Shown here piece by piece: positions 18,096 through 25,308 of a stretch of 64,000 nt of DNA. The translations under genes and the position numbers were made by a program. The notes beneath the pieces were generated by a model that searched no databases, was not told the DNA's origin, and worked only from the letters and a program-made list of their open reading frames with translations. How positions within the stretch are numbered: the stretch's first letter is position 1; each line of letters starts with the position of its first letter. The stretch is taken from positions 1-64,000 of the forward strand of contig SVEB01000020.1 in the NCBI GenBank assembly GCA_015057635.1, in the 5' to 3' direction. Source of the stretch: Lachnospiraceae bacterium (GTDB lineage Bacteria; Bacillota; Clostridia; Lachnospirales; Lachnospiraceae).

Positions 18096-19916
18096 TTAGG
18101 CTTTCTTTGCGGCCTCGATTTGTTCGGCGAGTTCGGTTAAGTAGACCCATCGGTCCATTTTTTCGGCAAGGGCGGCTTCTAAGCGTTCCTTTTCGGCCAT
18201 ATATTCGTTAAGTTTGGAATATTCGGTAGCAGAAGCTGCAATCTTTTCTTCCATTTCCTCGATTTTTTCTTCCAGAGAAGCAATATCGGCATCGATTGTC
18301 TCGAATTCCTTCTGCTCTTTATAAGAGAACTTCGGCTTATTAGAAGGCTGCTTCCAGGTAGCCTTGGAAGCGGCAGGGGCTTCTAAAGACTCTTTTGGCG
18401 TGGAGGCAACAGGGGCTTCTGTTTCAGCTCGTCTTGCACTTGCTTCCTTATAATCGCTGAAGTTGCCTTCATACTGGCGAATCACGCCATTTCCTTCAAA
18501 GCTGAAGATACGTTCTGCGATCTTATCTAAGAAATAGCGGTCATGGGATACTGTGATCACAATTCCGTCAAAGGATGTTAAGTAGTCTTCTAAGATGGTT
18601 AAGGTTGCGATATCAAGGTCATTGGTAGGCTCATCCAGGATTAGAATGTTAGGAGCTTCCATTAATACTTTTAATAGGTAGAGACGGCGTTTTTCTCCAC
18701 CGGAAAGCTTTGCAATCTGGGTATACTGCATGGAGCTTGTGAACAGGAAGCGTTCGCACATCGCGCTTGCAGTCACAGTTCCATCGGTTGTCTGGATAAA
18801 GTCAGCTGTTTCGCGGATATAGTCAAGAACCTTTAGGTTCTGGTCCATATATTCATTTTCCTGAGAAAAGTATCCGATTTTTACAGTCTGGCCGATCTCA
18901 ATGGTGCCGCTATCCGGAAGAAGCTTGCCGGTGATCATCTTAAGAAGTGTTGATTTTCCACAGCCGTTGGCGCCGATAATTCCGATTCGATCTCCAGGAA
19001 GGAAGATATAAGAGAAATCTTCGATTAAGGTGCGGTCCCCGAAGCGTTTGCTGATATGATCGATTTCAATTGTCTTTTTTCCAAGGCGGGAGGAAAGGGA
19101 GGACATCTCCACTTTGCCGTCGGTTTCAATTTTTTTTCGGTCCCTTAATTCCTCAAAACGCTGGATATGGGCTTTTTGCTTGGTAGAACGGGCTCTTGCG
19201 CCTCTCATCATCCATTCTAATTCCATACGGTAAAGGCTCTTGTTCTTTCGTTCGGTCGCAAGTTCCATTTCTTCACGTTCTGCCTTTAATTCAAGAAAAC
19301 GGGAGTAGTTTGCAGTATAGGAATAAAGCTTACTCTTATCAAGCTCCACGATGCGGTTTGTTACTTTATCTAAGAAGTAGCGGTCGTGGGTGATCATAAT
19401 GAACGCGCCGCGGTATTTCATTAAATAGTCCTGCAGCCATTCGGCCATCTCATTGTCCAAATGGTTGGTCGGTTCGTCAAGAACAAGGATATCGGCGGAT
19501 GTTAAAAGGGTGCGTACCAATGCCATGCGCTTTCTCTGGCCGCCGGACAGATGTTGTGGTGTGCTATCACAGTCGGTAATGCCAAGCTTTGCAAGCATTG
19601 TACGTGCAGCTCCCTCTAAATTGATGTATTCCTCATCTGCTTTTTTGCCTTCGGTAACATTTTCAAGGATGGACTTTGCGGAATCGAAAACCGGTGTCTG
19701 AGGAAGGTATTCGATGCGCACTTTCTTTCCTTTTGTGATGGTTCCGGAATCCGGCTCTTCTAATCCCGCGATGATCTTTAATAAGGTAGATTTACCGGTA
19801 CCGTTGATGCCGATGACACCAATGCGGTCGTTATCATTGATGCCTAAATTTATACTGTCAAACAGCATTCGCTCCGTAAAGCTCTTGCTTACGTTTTCCA
19901 TTGTTAATAAATTCAT
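18096..19916 (-). CDS. ABC-F family ATPase (Uup-like, with C-terminal coiled coil)
   Basis: This 606-residue soluble protein has two ABC ATPase domains and no membrane segments. Domain 1 has GINGTGKST, LSGGQRKR and LVLDEPTNHLD. Domain 2 has GANGCGKST, LSGGEKRR and LILDEPTNDLD. The C-terminal coiled coil (about residues 525-606) is typical of the Uup branch, which binds ribosomes or branched DNA; antibiotic-resistance members also exist. The start at 19916 has AGAGG upstream. The promoter at 19969-19997 places transcription start downstream of the longest possible frame start, which supports this choice. Confidence 0.9.
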   Translation of the reverse strand: MNLLTMENVSKSFTERMLFDSINLGINDNDRIGVIGINGTGKSTLLKIIAGLEEPDSGTITKGKKVRIEYLPQTPVFDSAKSILENVTEGKKADEEYINLEGAARTMLAKLGITDCDSTPQHLSGGQRKRMALVRTLLTSADILVLDEPTNHLDNEMAEWLQDYLMKYRGAFIMITHDRYFLDKVTNRIVELDKSKLYSYTANYSRFLELKAEREEMELATERKNKSLYRMELEWMMRGARARSTKQKAHIQRFEELRDRKKIETDGKVEMSSLSSRLGKKTIEIDHISKRFGDRTLIEDFSYIFLPGDRIGIIGANGCGKSTLLKMITGKLLPDSGTIEIGQTVKIGYFSQENEYMDQNLKVLDYIRETADFIQTTDGTVTASAMCERFLFTSSMQYTQIAKLSGGEKRRLYLLKVLMEAPNILILDEPTNDLDIATLTILEDYLTSFDGIVITVSHDRYFLDKIAERIFSFEGNGVIRQYEGNFSDYKEASARRAETEAPVASTPKESLEAPAASKATWKQPSNKPKFSYKEQKEFETIDADIASLEEKIEEMEEKIAASATEYSKLNEYMAEKERLEAALAEKMDRWVYLTELAEQIEAAKKA

Positions 19917-19968
19917 AAAAACCTCTTTCTCTCTGTTCATACTTACTGATTTTACAGTTCTATTACGC

Positions 19969-19997
19969 ATTTTACACTACTTTGTAAATGATTGCAA
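19969..19997 (-). promoter_or_regulatory. Promoter of the ABC-F gene
   Basis: On the minus strand TTGCAA is followed after 17 nt by TAAAAT. The predicted transcript starts near 19962, about 45 nt before the chosen ATG. Confidence 0.65.
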
Positions 19998-20106
19998 ACG
20001 GGTATTCGGATTCGTATAAATATGTTATAATATGGATATTGTGTCAGGAATTGAACATAATATAAAAAACATAGGTTGTATGAAAGACTGGAAAGGAAGG
20101 ATTCAC

Positions 20107-20556
20107 ATGACAAAGATAGAAGCTGTCAGAGCAGAGATGATCAAGGCAATGAAGGCAGGACAGAAAGATCGTAAGGACGCACTGTCTGCATTATTAACAG
20201 CCCTTAAGAATGTAGCAATCGATAAGAGAGCAGATCTTACGGAAGAGGAAGAGAATACGGTTGTACTAAAAGAGATCAAGCAGTTAAAAGAGACATTAGA
20301 GTCTTCTCCTTCTGACCGTACCGATATTATAGAAGAATGTAAGTTCAGAATCAGTGTATTGAATGAGTTCGCACCAGCCATGATGGGAGAAGAGGAAGTG
20401 AAAGCTGTCATTAAGGAAGTGTTAGATTCTCTTGGAATTACAGAACCGAAGCCAAGCGATAAGGGAAAAATCATGAAAGATCTGATGCCAAAGGTAAAAG
20501 GCAAGGCAGACGGCAAGATGGTAAATGAAATCGTGGCATCTATGTTCCAAAAATAG
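20107..20556 (+). CDS. yqeY: GatB/YqeY domain protein
   Basis: This 149-residue, all-helical protein of the YqeY family resembles the tail domain of GatB, suggesting tRNA or amidotransferase-related binding; its exact role is unknown. Conserved parts are MKAGQKDRKDALSALLTALKN and the C-terminal KGKIMKDLMPKVKGKADGK. ATG 20107 is preceded by GGAAAGGAAGG. An extended -10 (TGTTATAAT) ends at 20031. Confidence 0.92.
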   Translation: MTKIEAVRAEMIKAMKAGQKDRKDALSALLTALKNVAIDKRADLTEEEENTVVLKEIKQLKETLESSPSDRTDIIEECKFRISVLNEFAPAMMGEEEVKAVIKEVLDSLGITEPKPSDKGKIMKDLMPKVKGKADGKMVNEIVASMFQK

Positions 20557-20581
20557 GAATTAAATTTTATAAAAATATACG

Positions 20582-20615
20582 GCGTTCCCGCCTTCGGCGG
20601 GAACGCTTTTTTTTT
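20582..20615 (+). terminator. Intrinsic terminator after yqeY
   Basis: GCGTTCCCGCC pairs with GGCGGGAACGC around a TTC loop, followed by nine T's. Confidence 0.95.
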
Positions 20616-20712
20616 CGCCGTTTGTTTTCCTCGGACAAGATAGCATAAACTTCATTTCCGGTTCATATATATCATAGACAGGCTGTATGTGAAAAGAAAA
20701 GGGGGGCATTGT

Positions 20713-22542
20713 GTGGCGGAGTATCGTCGGTGGATTGCACGTATTTATTCTTATGAGAAAGGAATAAAAAAATCGTTATCAGGGTTTGCATGGCTTGAGA
20801 CATATGACGGGGAGCTGCGGCTTAAGGTGGAAGTAAAGGTTCCGGGCATCCATGAGAAAATGGTACCGGTTTATTTTTTCAAGCGTCATAAGAACGGGCT
20901 GCAGGGCGTCCGGTTAGGGGAATTAAACATACAGAGTGGAAATGGAAAGTTTTATTTTGTCACGCCGTGCCAGAACATAAGCAGGTCCGGGCTGCATTTT
21001 TTAGAGATGAATGGCATAATTTTATATATGGATGCTTTGCATTATTTCGGATCCCAGTGGGATGAAAAACCAATTACACAAAAAGGTGTATTAACCCTTG
21101 AAAGAAAGATGCCAAAAGAGGAAGGGCAGATCTGGTTTGAAGAAGTGATAACGAGTATGAAAGACCGGCTGCAGGATGGTGAGGATATAGTAAGAGCCGC
21201 TTCGGTGGAAACTAGTATGAAGAGGGGAATGAATGTGGAAAGCAATCTTGTAAATAGCAGGAGGATCAGCGTAAGCGAGCAGTCCATGACCGTGGAGGAA
21301 GCAAGAAAACGGCATGAGGCAAGAGTGGCTGCAAGGCAGAAAAAAAGCAACGCTGCGATCGAGCTGACTACCGAAGGTGATAAAGGGGAGGCACAAAAAA
21401 GACAGGAATCCAAACAGAGGGAACAAAAAGAACTATTGGAGAGGCAGAGAAAGGAAGCTGCATTAGCAGAAGAGAAAAGAAAGAAGGAAGAAGAGCAAAA
21501 GGAAGAGGCAAGACAAAAAGAAGCCGCTAGACAGTTAGAGATACAGAAACTAAAAGAGGCAGAGCGGCAGCAGGAGGAAGCAAGACAGAGAGAAAAACAG
21601 CGGTTATTAAAGGAAGAAGAAAAGAGACAGGAAGAGAAGAAGGCATGGGAAGAAGCAAAACTTGCTGCAGAAGCTGCTAAAAAACAGGAAGAAGCCTATG
21701 CAGCAGAACAGAGAGCGGAAGAAGAGAAAGCTGCAAAAGAAAAGAGGGCAGCACAAAAGGTCATCGAAGAAGAGAAGAAGGCAGCTGAAGAAAAGAGAGC
21801 AAAAGAAGAAAGAGAAAAGGAAGAGCAGCGCGCGAAAGAAGAAAGAGAAAAAGAGATAGAAGAAAAAGCAAAGGCTGCCGAAAGGAGACAGCAGGAAGAG
21901 GAAGAACGGCTTGCGAAGGAAAAAGAAGAGGAAGAGCAGCGGGCAGAGGAAATGAGATCCTTGGAACCAAGAAGACAAGAAGAGGAACAGGCAGCCGAAG
22001 AAGTGAAACGTATTAATGCCCTGAAGAGGCTTCAGGAGATTACAGAGCGGGAAGAATCGGCAAGGCAGGGAATGAGAGAGCCCTCGTTACAGGAGGAAGA
22101 AGATACGAATGTACAGGCGGCCCAGATGGATTACATAGAACAACAAAGGGAGCCAAGAACGGGCATGTTCCCATGGATGGATGTGCCACAGGCAAGAAGC
22201 ATTTTAGACAGTCATCCTCACATGTATCCGTTTGAGGATGGAGAAATCGCGGAATGTGTAAGAATTGAGCCAAATGATATCGGCATGTTCCCGATGGAGG
22301 CATGGACACTTGGAAATAACAGCTTCATCCGCCATGCTTTCTTCAATTACCGACACCTTCTGTTTGCTAAGAAGCAGGTTCGCGATGGCTGTCTCTATCT
22401 TTTAATGGTACCAGGCGTCTACAATCCACGCGAGAAACATATGGCCCGCATGTTCGGTTTCGACTGCTTCAAATGCGTAAACCGCAAGAACCTCCGCATC
22501 GGCGAATTCGGCTACTGGTATCTACCTATTAACTTCCAGTAA
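20713..22542 (+). CDS. Long KER-rich coiled-coil protein with conserved terminal domains
   Basis: This 609-residue protein has three parts. The N-terminal globular domain of about 140 residues begins AEYRRWIARIYSYEKG and contains two beta-rich segments. The middle (about residues 190-460) is almost entirely Lys, Glu, Arg, Ala and Gln, predicted as one long single helix or coiled coil. The C-terminal domain of about 125 residues contains MYPFEDGEIAECVRIEP, HLLFAKKQVRDG and ends EFGYWYLPINFQ; it resembles what is annotated as DUF6128 in Clostridia. No signal peptide is seen. Function is unknown. The GTG at 20713 has AGGGGGG upstream, while the earlier GTG at 20689 does not. Confidence 0.8.
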   Translation: MAEYRRWIARIYSYEKGIKKSLSGFAWLETYDGELRLKVEVKVPGIHEKMVPVYFFKRHKNGLQGVRLGELNIQSGNGKFYFVTPCQNISRSGLHFLEMNGIILYMDALHYFGSQWDEKPITQKGVLTLERKMPKEEGQIWFEEVITSMKDRLQDGEDIVRAASVETSMKRGMNVESNLVNSRRISVSEQSMTVEEARKRHEARVAARQKKSNAAIELTTEGDKGEAQKRQESKQREQKELLERQRKEAALAEEKRKKEEEQKEEARQKEAARQLEIQKLKEAERQQEEARQREKQRLLKEEEKRQEEKKAWEEAKLAAEAAKKQEEAYAAEQRAEEEKAAKEKRAAQKVIEEEKKAAEEKRAKEEREKEEQRAKEEREKEIEEKAKAAERRQQEEEERLAKEKEEEEQRAEEMRSLEPRRQEEEQAAEEVKRINALKRLQEITEREESARQGMREPSLQEEEDTNVQAAQMDYIEQQREPRTGMFPWMDVPQARSILDSHPHMYPFEDGEIAECVRIEPNDIGMFPMEAWTLGNNSFIRHAFFNYRHLLFAKKQVRDGCLYLLMVPGVYNPREKHMARMFGFDCFKCVNRKNLRIGEFGYWYLPINFQ

Positions 22543-22569
22543 CGGACTTAAGTCACACGGCGATTTACG

Positions 22570-22759
22570 GCAAGGAGAGCGGGAGTATGGGGCGCAGCAT
22601 GATCCGAATGTTCGGACGCATGAGCCGACAAAAGCGGCTCGGTTCTTCGACTATCAGACAGGAAACCACTGTCTGCTATTCAAAGAACCGAGCCGCTTTT
22701 GTTCGTCATGAGCCGGACATTCCGGATCATGCTGCACCCCATACGCCCACTCTCCTTGC
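22570..22759 (+). repeat. Palindromic intergenic element, copy A
   Basis: This 190-nt near-perfect palindrome has the same conserved parts as copies B (54651-54868) and C (60206-60420). They are a 5' box ATGTTCGGACGCATGAGC, a tip with CTATCAGACAGGAAA and CTGTCTGCTATTC, and a 3' box GTTCGTCATGAGCCGGACAT. The inner stem (GCGGCTCGGTTC with GAACCGAGCCGC) and the outer arms (GCAAGGAGAG to CTCTCCTTGC) differ from the other copies but remain self-complementary. It lies between convergent genes. Confidence 0.9.
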
Positions 22760-22928
22760 TTTGTAGGATATATGCCTTATAAAAGGGGAACCCGTTTAGG
22801 TGAAGGGGGAAGAGACAGAAGAGCGGGAAAACGAGGCAGTGAAACAGTATAAGATAAGGTGGTAGACCTTTTTCGCTTCCGTTCTCTTATGTCACCCCAA
22901 AACCACTCCTTAGCTTTGCGTCCGTTTG

Positions 22929-23489
22929 TTACTTCACAAATGGGTCAGTGGCGAGGAGGGCATAGCGGGTGTGGTCGGTACGGGTGCCATGGATTTCGTA
23001 GCAGCCGCGCATAAGGCCTTCCTCGGTGAAACCAAGACGGGTGATCAGGTGGATGGATGCAGTGTTTTTGGGCATGATGTCAGCCTGGATCCGGTAGAGG
23101 CGAAGGGTTTGAAAGACCTCTGGGATCAGGGCGCTAAGAGCCTCATAGGCATAACCTTTGTGTTGATGGGCGGTATCAATTTTGTAGCCCAGATTGCAGC
23201 TGTTGTAAGGGCTCTTTAAAATCTGATAGAAGCAGATCGAGCCGATGATTTTATCGGGAGATGTTTTCTCAAAGAGATAATAGCGCACGGAAGAGGAGGT
23301 GAAGAATAGTTTCTTTTCAGCCTCTAAGACGTTGCGCTGGTAACCGACTGTATAAAAGGAAGCAGGACGCATCGGTTCCCACTCATCAAAGCAATCTTTA
23401 TTCGTTTCATAAAAATGAAGGACAAGAGGGGCAGCCATCTCATCTAGTACCTGAAGGATCAGGCGGTCTGTTATGTATTGAAATTTCAT
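22929..23489 (-). CDS. GNAT acetyltransferase, RimJ/RimL type
   Basis: This 186-residue cytosolic acetyltransferase opens with TDRLILQVLDE, typical of RimJ/RimL-like proteins. It has the acetyl-CoA motif region LGYKIDTAHQHKGYAYEAL and the C-terminal PKNTASIHLITRLGFTEEG. Such enzymes acetylate ribosomal protein N-termini or small molecules; the target is unknown. GAGG lies upstream of the ATG at 23489. It is the last gene of the tadA-nrdG-GNAT run on the minus strand, 33 nt after nrdG. Confidence 0.9.
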   Translation of the reverse strand: MKFQYITDRLILQVLDEMAAPLVLHFYETNKDCFDEWEPMRPASFYTVGYQRNVLEAEKKLFFTSSSVRYYLFEKTSPDKIIGSICFYQILKSPYNSCNLGYKIDTAHQHKGYAYEALSALIPEVFQTLRLYRIQADIMPKNTASIHLITRLGFTEEGLMRGCYEIHGTRTDHTRYALLATDPFVK

Positions 23490-23522
23490 AGGATTTTCCT
23501 CACAGTCAAAAAAGTCGGATGA

Positions 23523-24218
23523 TTAGTCCATGCCGCGTAAGCCGATCTCTTCAAAGTGCGGCTTAAGAAGCGTTATGAAGTTAAGAAGCGTCTCCTTCTC
23601 ATAACCGGTAAATGGACCGCCAATCAGGTCATCCGAGTCTTTAAATGCCTGCAGATAATAGCGGGAAGAGCCATGAAGCCAGTCCCCGATTTGAAGGAAG
23701 GAATCTTTCGTATGCAGTTCCCTGACAACCGTGGTGCGAAACTCATAAGGAATGTCGCTTGTACGGATCAGTGCCACACTGTCTGTGATTTTACTAAGAT
23801 CAAGCCCTGATAGTCCGGCAGTCTTCTCATAAAGAGGCAGGGAGTTTTTGATATCCATCGCCACATAGTCTAATAGGTGTTTTTGATAGAGCGTCCTAAG
23901 GACATCCGGGTGATAGCCGTTTGTATCCAGTTTCACAAGGAAACCAAGCGCCTTTACTTTCTCAATAAAAGGAATTAAGTCCGGCTGCAGGCTTGCCTCC
24001 CCCCCAGTTATGCATACGCCTTCTAATGTTCCCTGGCGTTTTTTTAGGAAAGCGAGGATATCTTCTTCCTTGAAAGCCGGCTCTTTTTTAGGATGTGTTA
24101 CAAGCGAAGCGTTATGGCAGAAGGGGCACCGGAAATCACAGCCTGCAAAAAAAAGCGTGCAGGCCAAGTGTTCGGGATAATCAAGGAGTGTCAGTTTTGC
24201 CAGTCCGTCAATTCTCAT
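23523..24218 (-). CDS. nrdG: Anaerobic ribonucleotide reductase activating protein-type radical SAM enzyme
   Basis: This 231-residue radical SAM protein has the cluster motif Cys27-x3-Cys31-x2-Cys34 in AGCDFRCPFCHN, followed by GVCITGGEASLQPDL for SAM binding. It matches the NrdG-type activases of clostridia (anaerobic ribonucleoside-triphosphate reductase activating protein). No nrdD is adjacent, so it could activate another glycyl radical enzyme. It overlaps the end of tadA by 11 nt and has GAGGTG upstream of its ATG. Confidence 0.87.
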   Translation of the reverse strand: MRIDGLAKLTLLDYPEHLACTLFFAGCDFRCPFCHNASLVTHPKKEPAFKEEDILAFLKKRQGTLEGVCITGGEASLQPDLIPFIEKVKALGFLVKLDTNGYHPDVLRTLYQKHLLDYVAMDIKNSLPLYEKTAGLSGLDLSKITDSVALIRTSDIPYEFRTTVVRELHTKDSFLQIGDWLHGSSRYYLQAFKDSDDLIGGPFTGYEKETLLNFITLLKPHFEEIGLRGMD

Positions 24219-24708
24219 GACAGGAACACCTCATTTCTTTTTCGGCTTTTTTCTGAAGACGAAGTTCCTTAAAGAAAGTCTGTAACATCTCAGAACATTC
24301 TTTTTGCATCACGCCGGTCTCAAGTTCTACCTGATGGTTGAATGCATCCACTGCAAACAGGTTTAAGACAGATCCGGCACAGCCGGCCTTCGGATTCATG
24401 GAACCGATCACGACTTTATCAATACGGGCCTGTACCAAAGCGCCTGCACACATTTGGCATGGTTCTAAGGTCACGTACATTGTACAGCCTTCTAATCTCC
24501 AGTCTCCTAATTTGCGGCTTGCTTTTTCAATTGCTAATATTTCTGCGTGGGCAAGTGTTGTCTTCTTCGTATTTCGTTTATTATAAGCGCGGGCAATGAT
24601 CTTATCTTCATAGACAATGACACAGCCAATTGGGACTTCCCCAATTTTTGCTGCTTTCTTAGCCTGACGGATTGCCTCTTTCATGTATTTTTCATCCATT
24701 TTATTCAT
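24208..24708 (-). CDS. tadA: tRNA-specific adenosine deaminase
   Basis: This 166-residue zinc enzyme converts A34 to inosine in tRNA-Arg(ACG). The catalytic HAEILAI (His and Glu) and the zinc-binding PCQMCAGAL are present, as is the conserved GEVPIGCVIV. A short basic C-terminal tail follows. Two in-frame ATGs (24708 and 24699) are possible, and neither has a strong ribosome binding site. It is first in its operon. Confidence 0.95.
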   Translation of the reverse strand: MNKMDEKYMKEAIRQAKKAAKIGEVPIGCVIVYEDKIIARAYNKRNTKKTTLAHAEILAIEKASRKLGDWRLEGCTMYVTLEPCQMCAGALVQARIDKVVIGSMNPKAGCAGSVLNLFAVDAFNHQVELETGVMQKECSEMLQTFFKELRLQKKAEKEMRCSCHEN

Positions 24709-24742
24709 TCCATTTCTTAAAAAAAATATTGGCTTCTTTTCC

Positions 24743-24771
24743 TTGACAGAAAGAGAAAAACCAAGTATACT
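24743..24771 (+). promoter_or_regulatory. Strong promoter upstream of SRP RNA
   Basis: TTGACA and TATACT are spaced 17 nt apart. The predicted start near 24778 is about 83 nt before the mature SRP RNA, so a 5' leader would be processed. An additional TATAAT at 24796-24801 lacks a good -35. Confidence 0.75.
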
Positions 24772-24860
24772 AAATCATACATTGTATGAAACTATTATAA
24801 TGTTTTTTCATGAAAATGAAAACGTAATCGTAAGATTTTTTTTAATTAGTCATAAAATTT

Positions 24861-25122
24861 CCGTGCAGCCGGGGAGATAGCGGTGCCCTGTACCTGCAAT
24901 CCGCTACAGCAGGGGTGATGTCTTACCTAGGGCAATTTATTGCAGAGCTGCCCTCTATAAGTGACGTTGACGTTTGGGTCTTGCGCAACAGGAATTTGTG
25001 AACCGTGTCAGGGCAGGAATGCAGCAGCACTAAGCAAAACCTTCTGTGTGCCGTAAGGTAGCCTGGGCCGAGTTAACTGTAGAGGTAACGTCTGTGAGAA
25101 TTGTTCGAAGTAAGGCGCACGG
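24861..25122 (+). ncRNA. ffs: Signal recognition particle RNA, long form with Alu domain
   Basis: The 262-nt sequence starts CCGTGC and ends GCACGG, which form the closing helix. The Alu part holds AGCGGTGCCCTGTACCTGCAATCCGCTA in its usual split form. The S-domain hairpin with the Ffh-binding loops is GTGTCAGGGCAGGAATG followed by CAGCAGCAC. This is the long Bacillus/Clostridium-type RNA that joins Ffh for co-translational membrane targeting. Confidence 0.93.
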
Positions 25123-25143
25123 ATTCATATAAAGATAGAAAAC

Positions 25144-25184
25144 AAAAGGGACGTCCATTGAAGGCGTTTTTTTTATGCCCTTTT
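25144..25184 (+). terminator. Probable SRP RNA terminator
   Basis: A weak ACG/CGT hairpin followed by eight T's is enclosed by AAAAGGG and CCCTTTT. It lies just after the SRP RNA. Confidence 0.5.
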
Positions 25185-25308
25185 CTATGTTTTTTCTATT
25201 TTTTTCTTTTCCTTCCTTTCCATTTCGATTATAATAGGAAAAGACTGAATTGCCTCAAAAATAGGATAACAGGCGATTCTGACCAAAGAAAAGGACAGAA
25301 ATATACAT

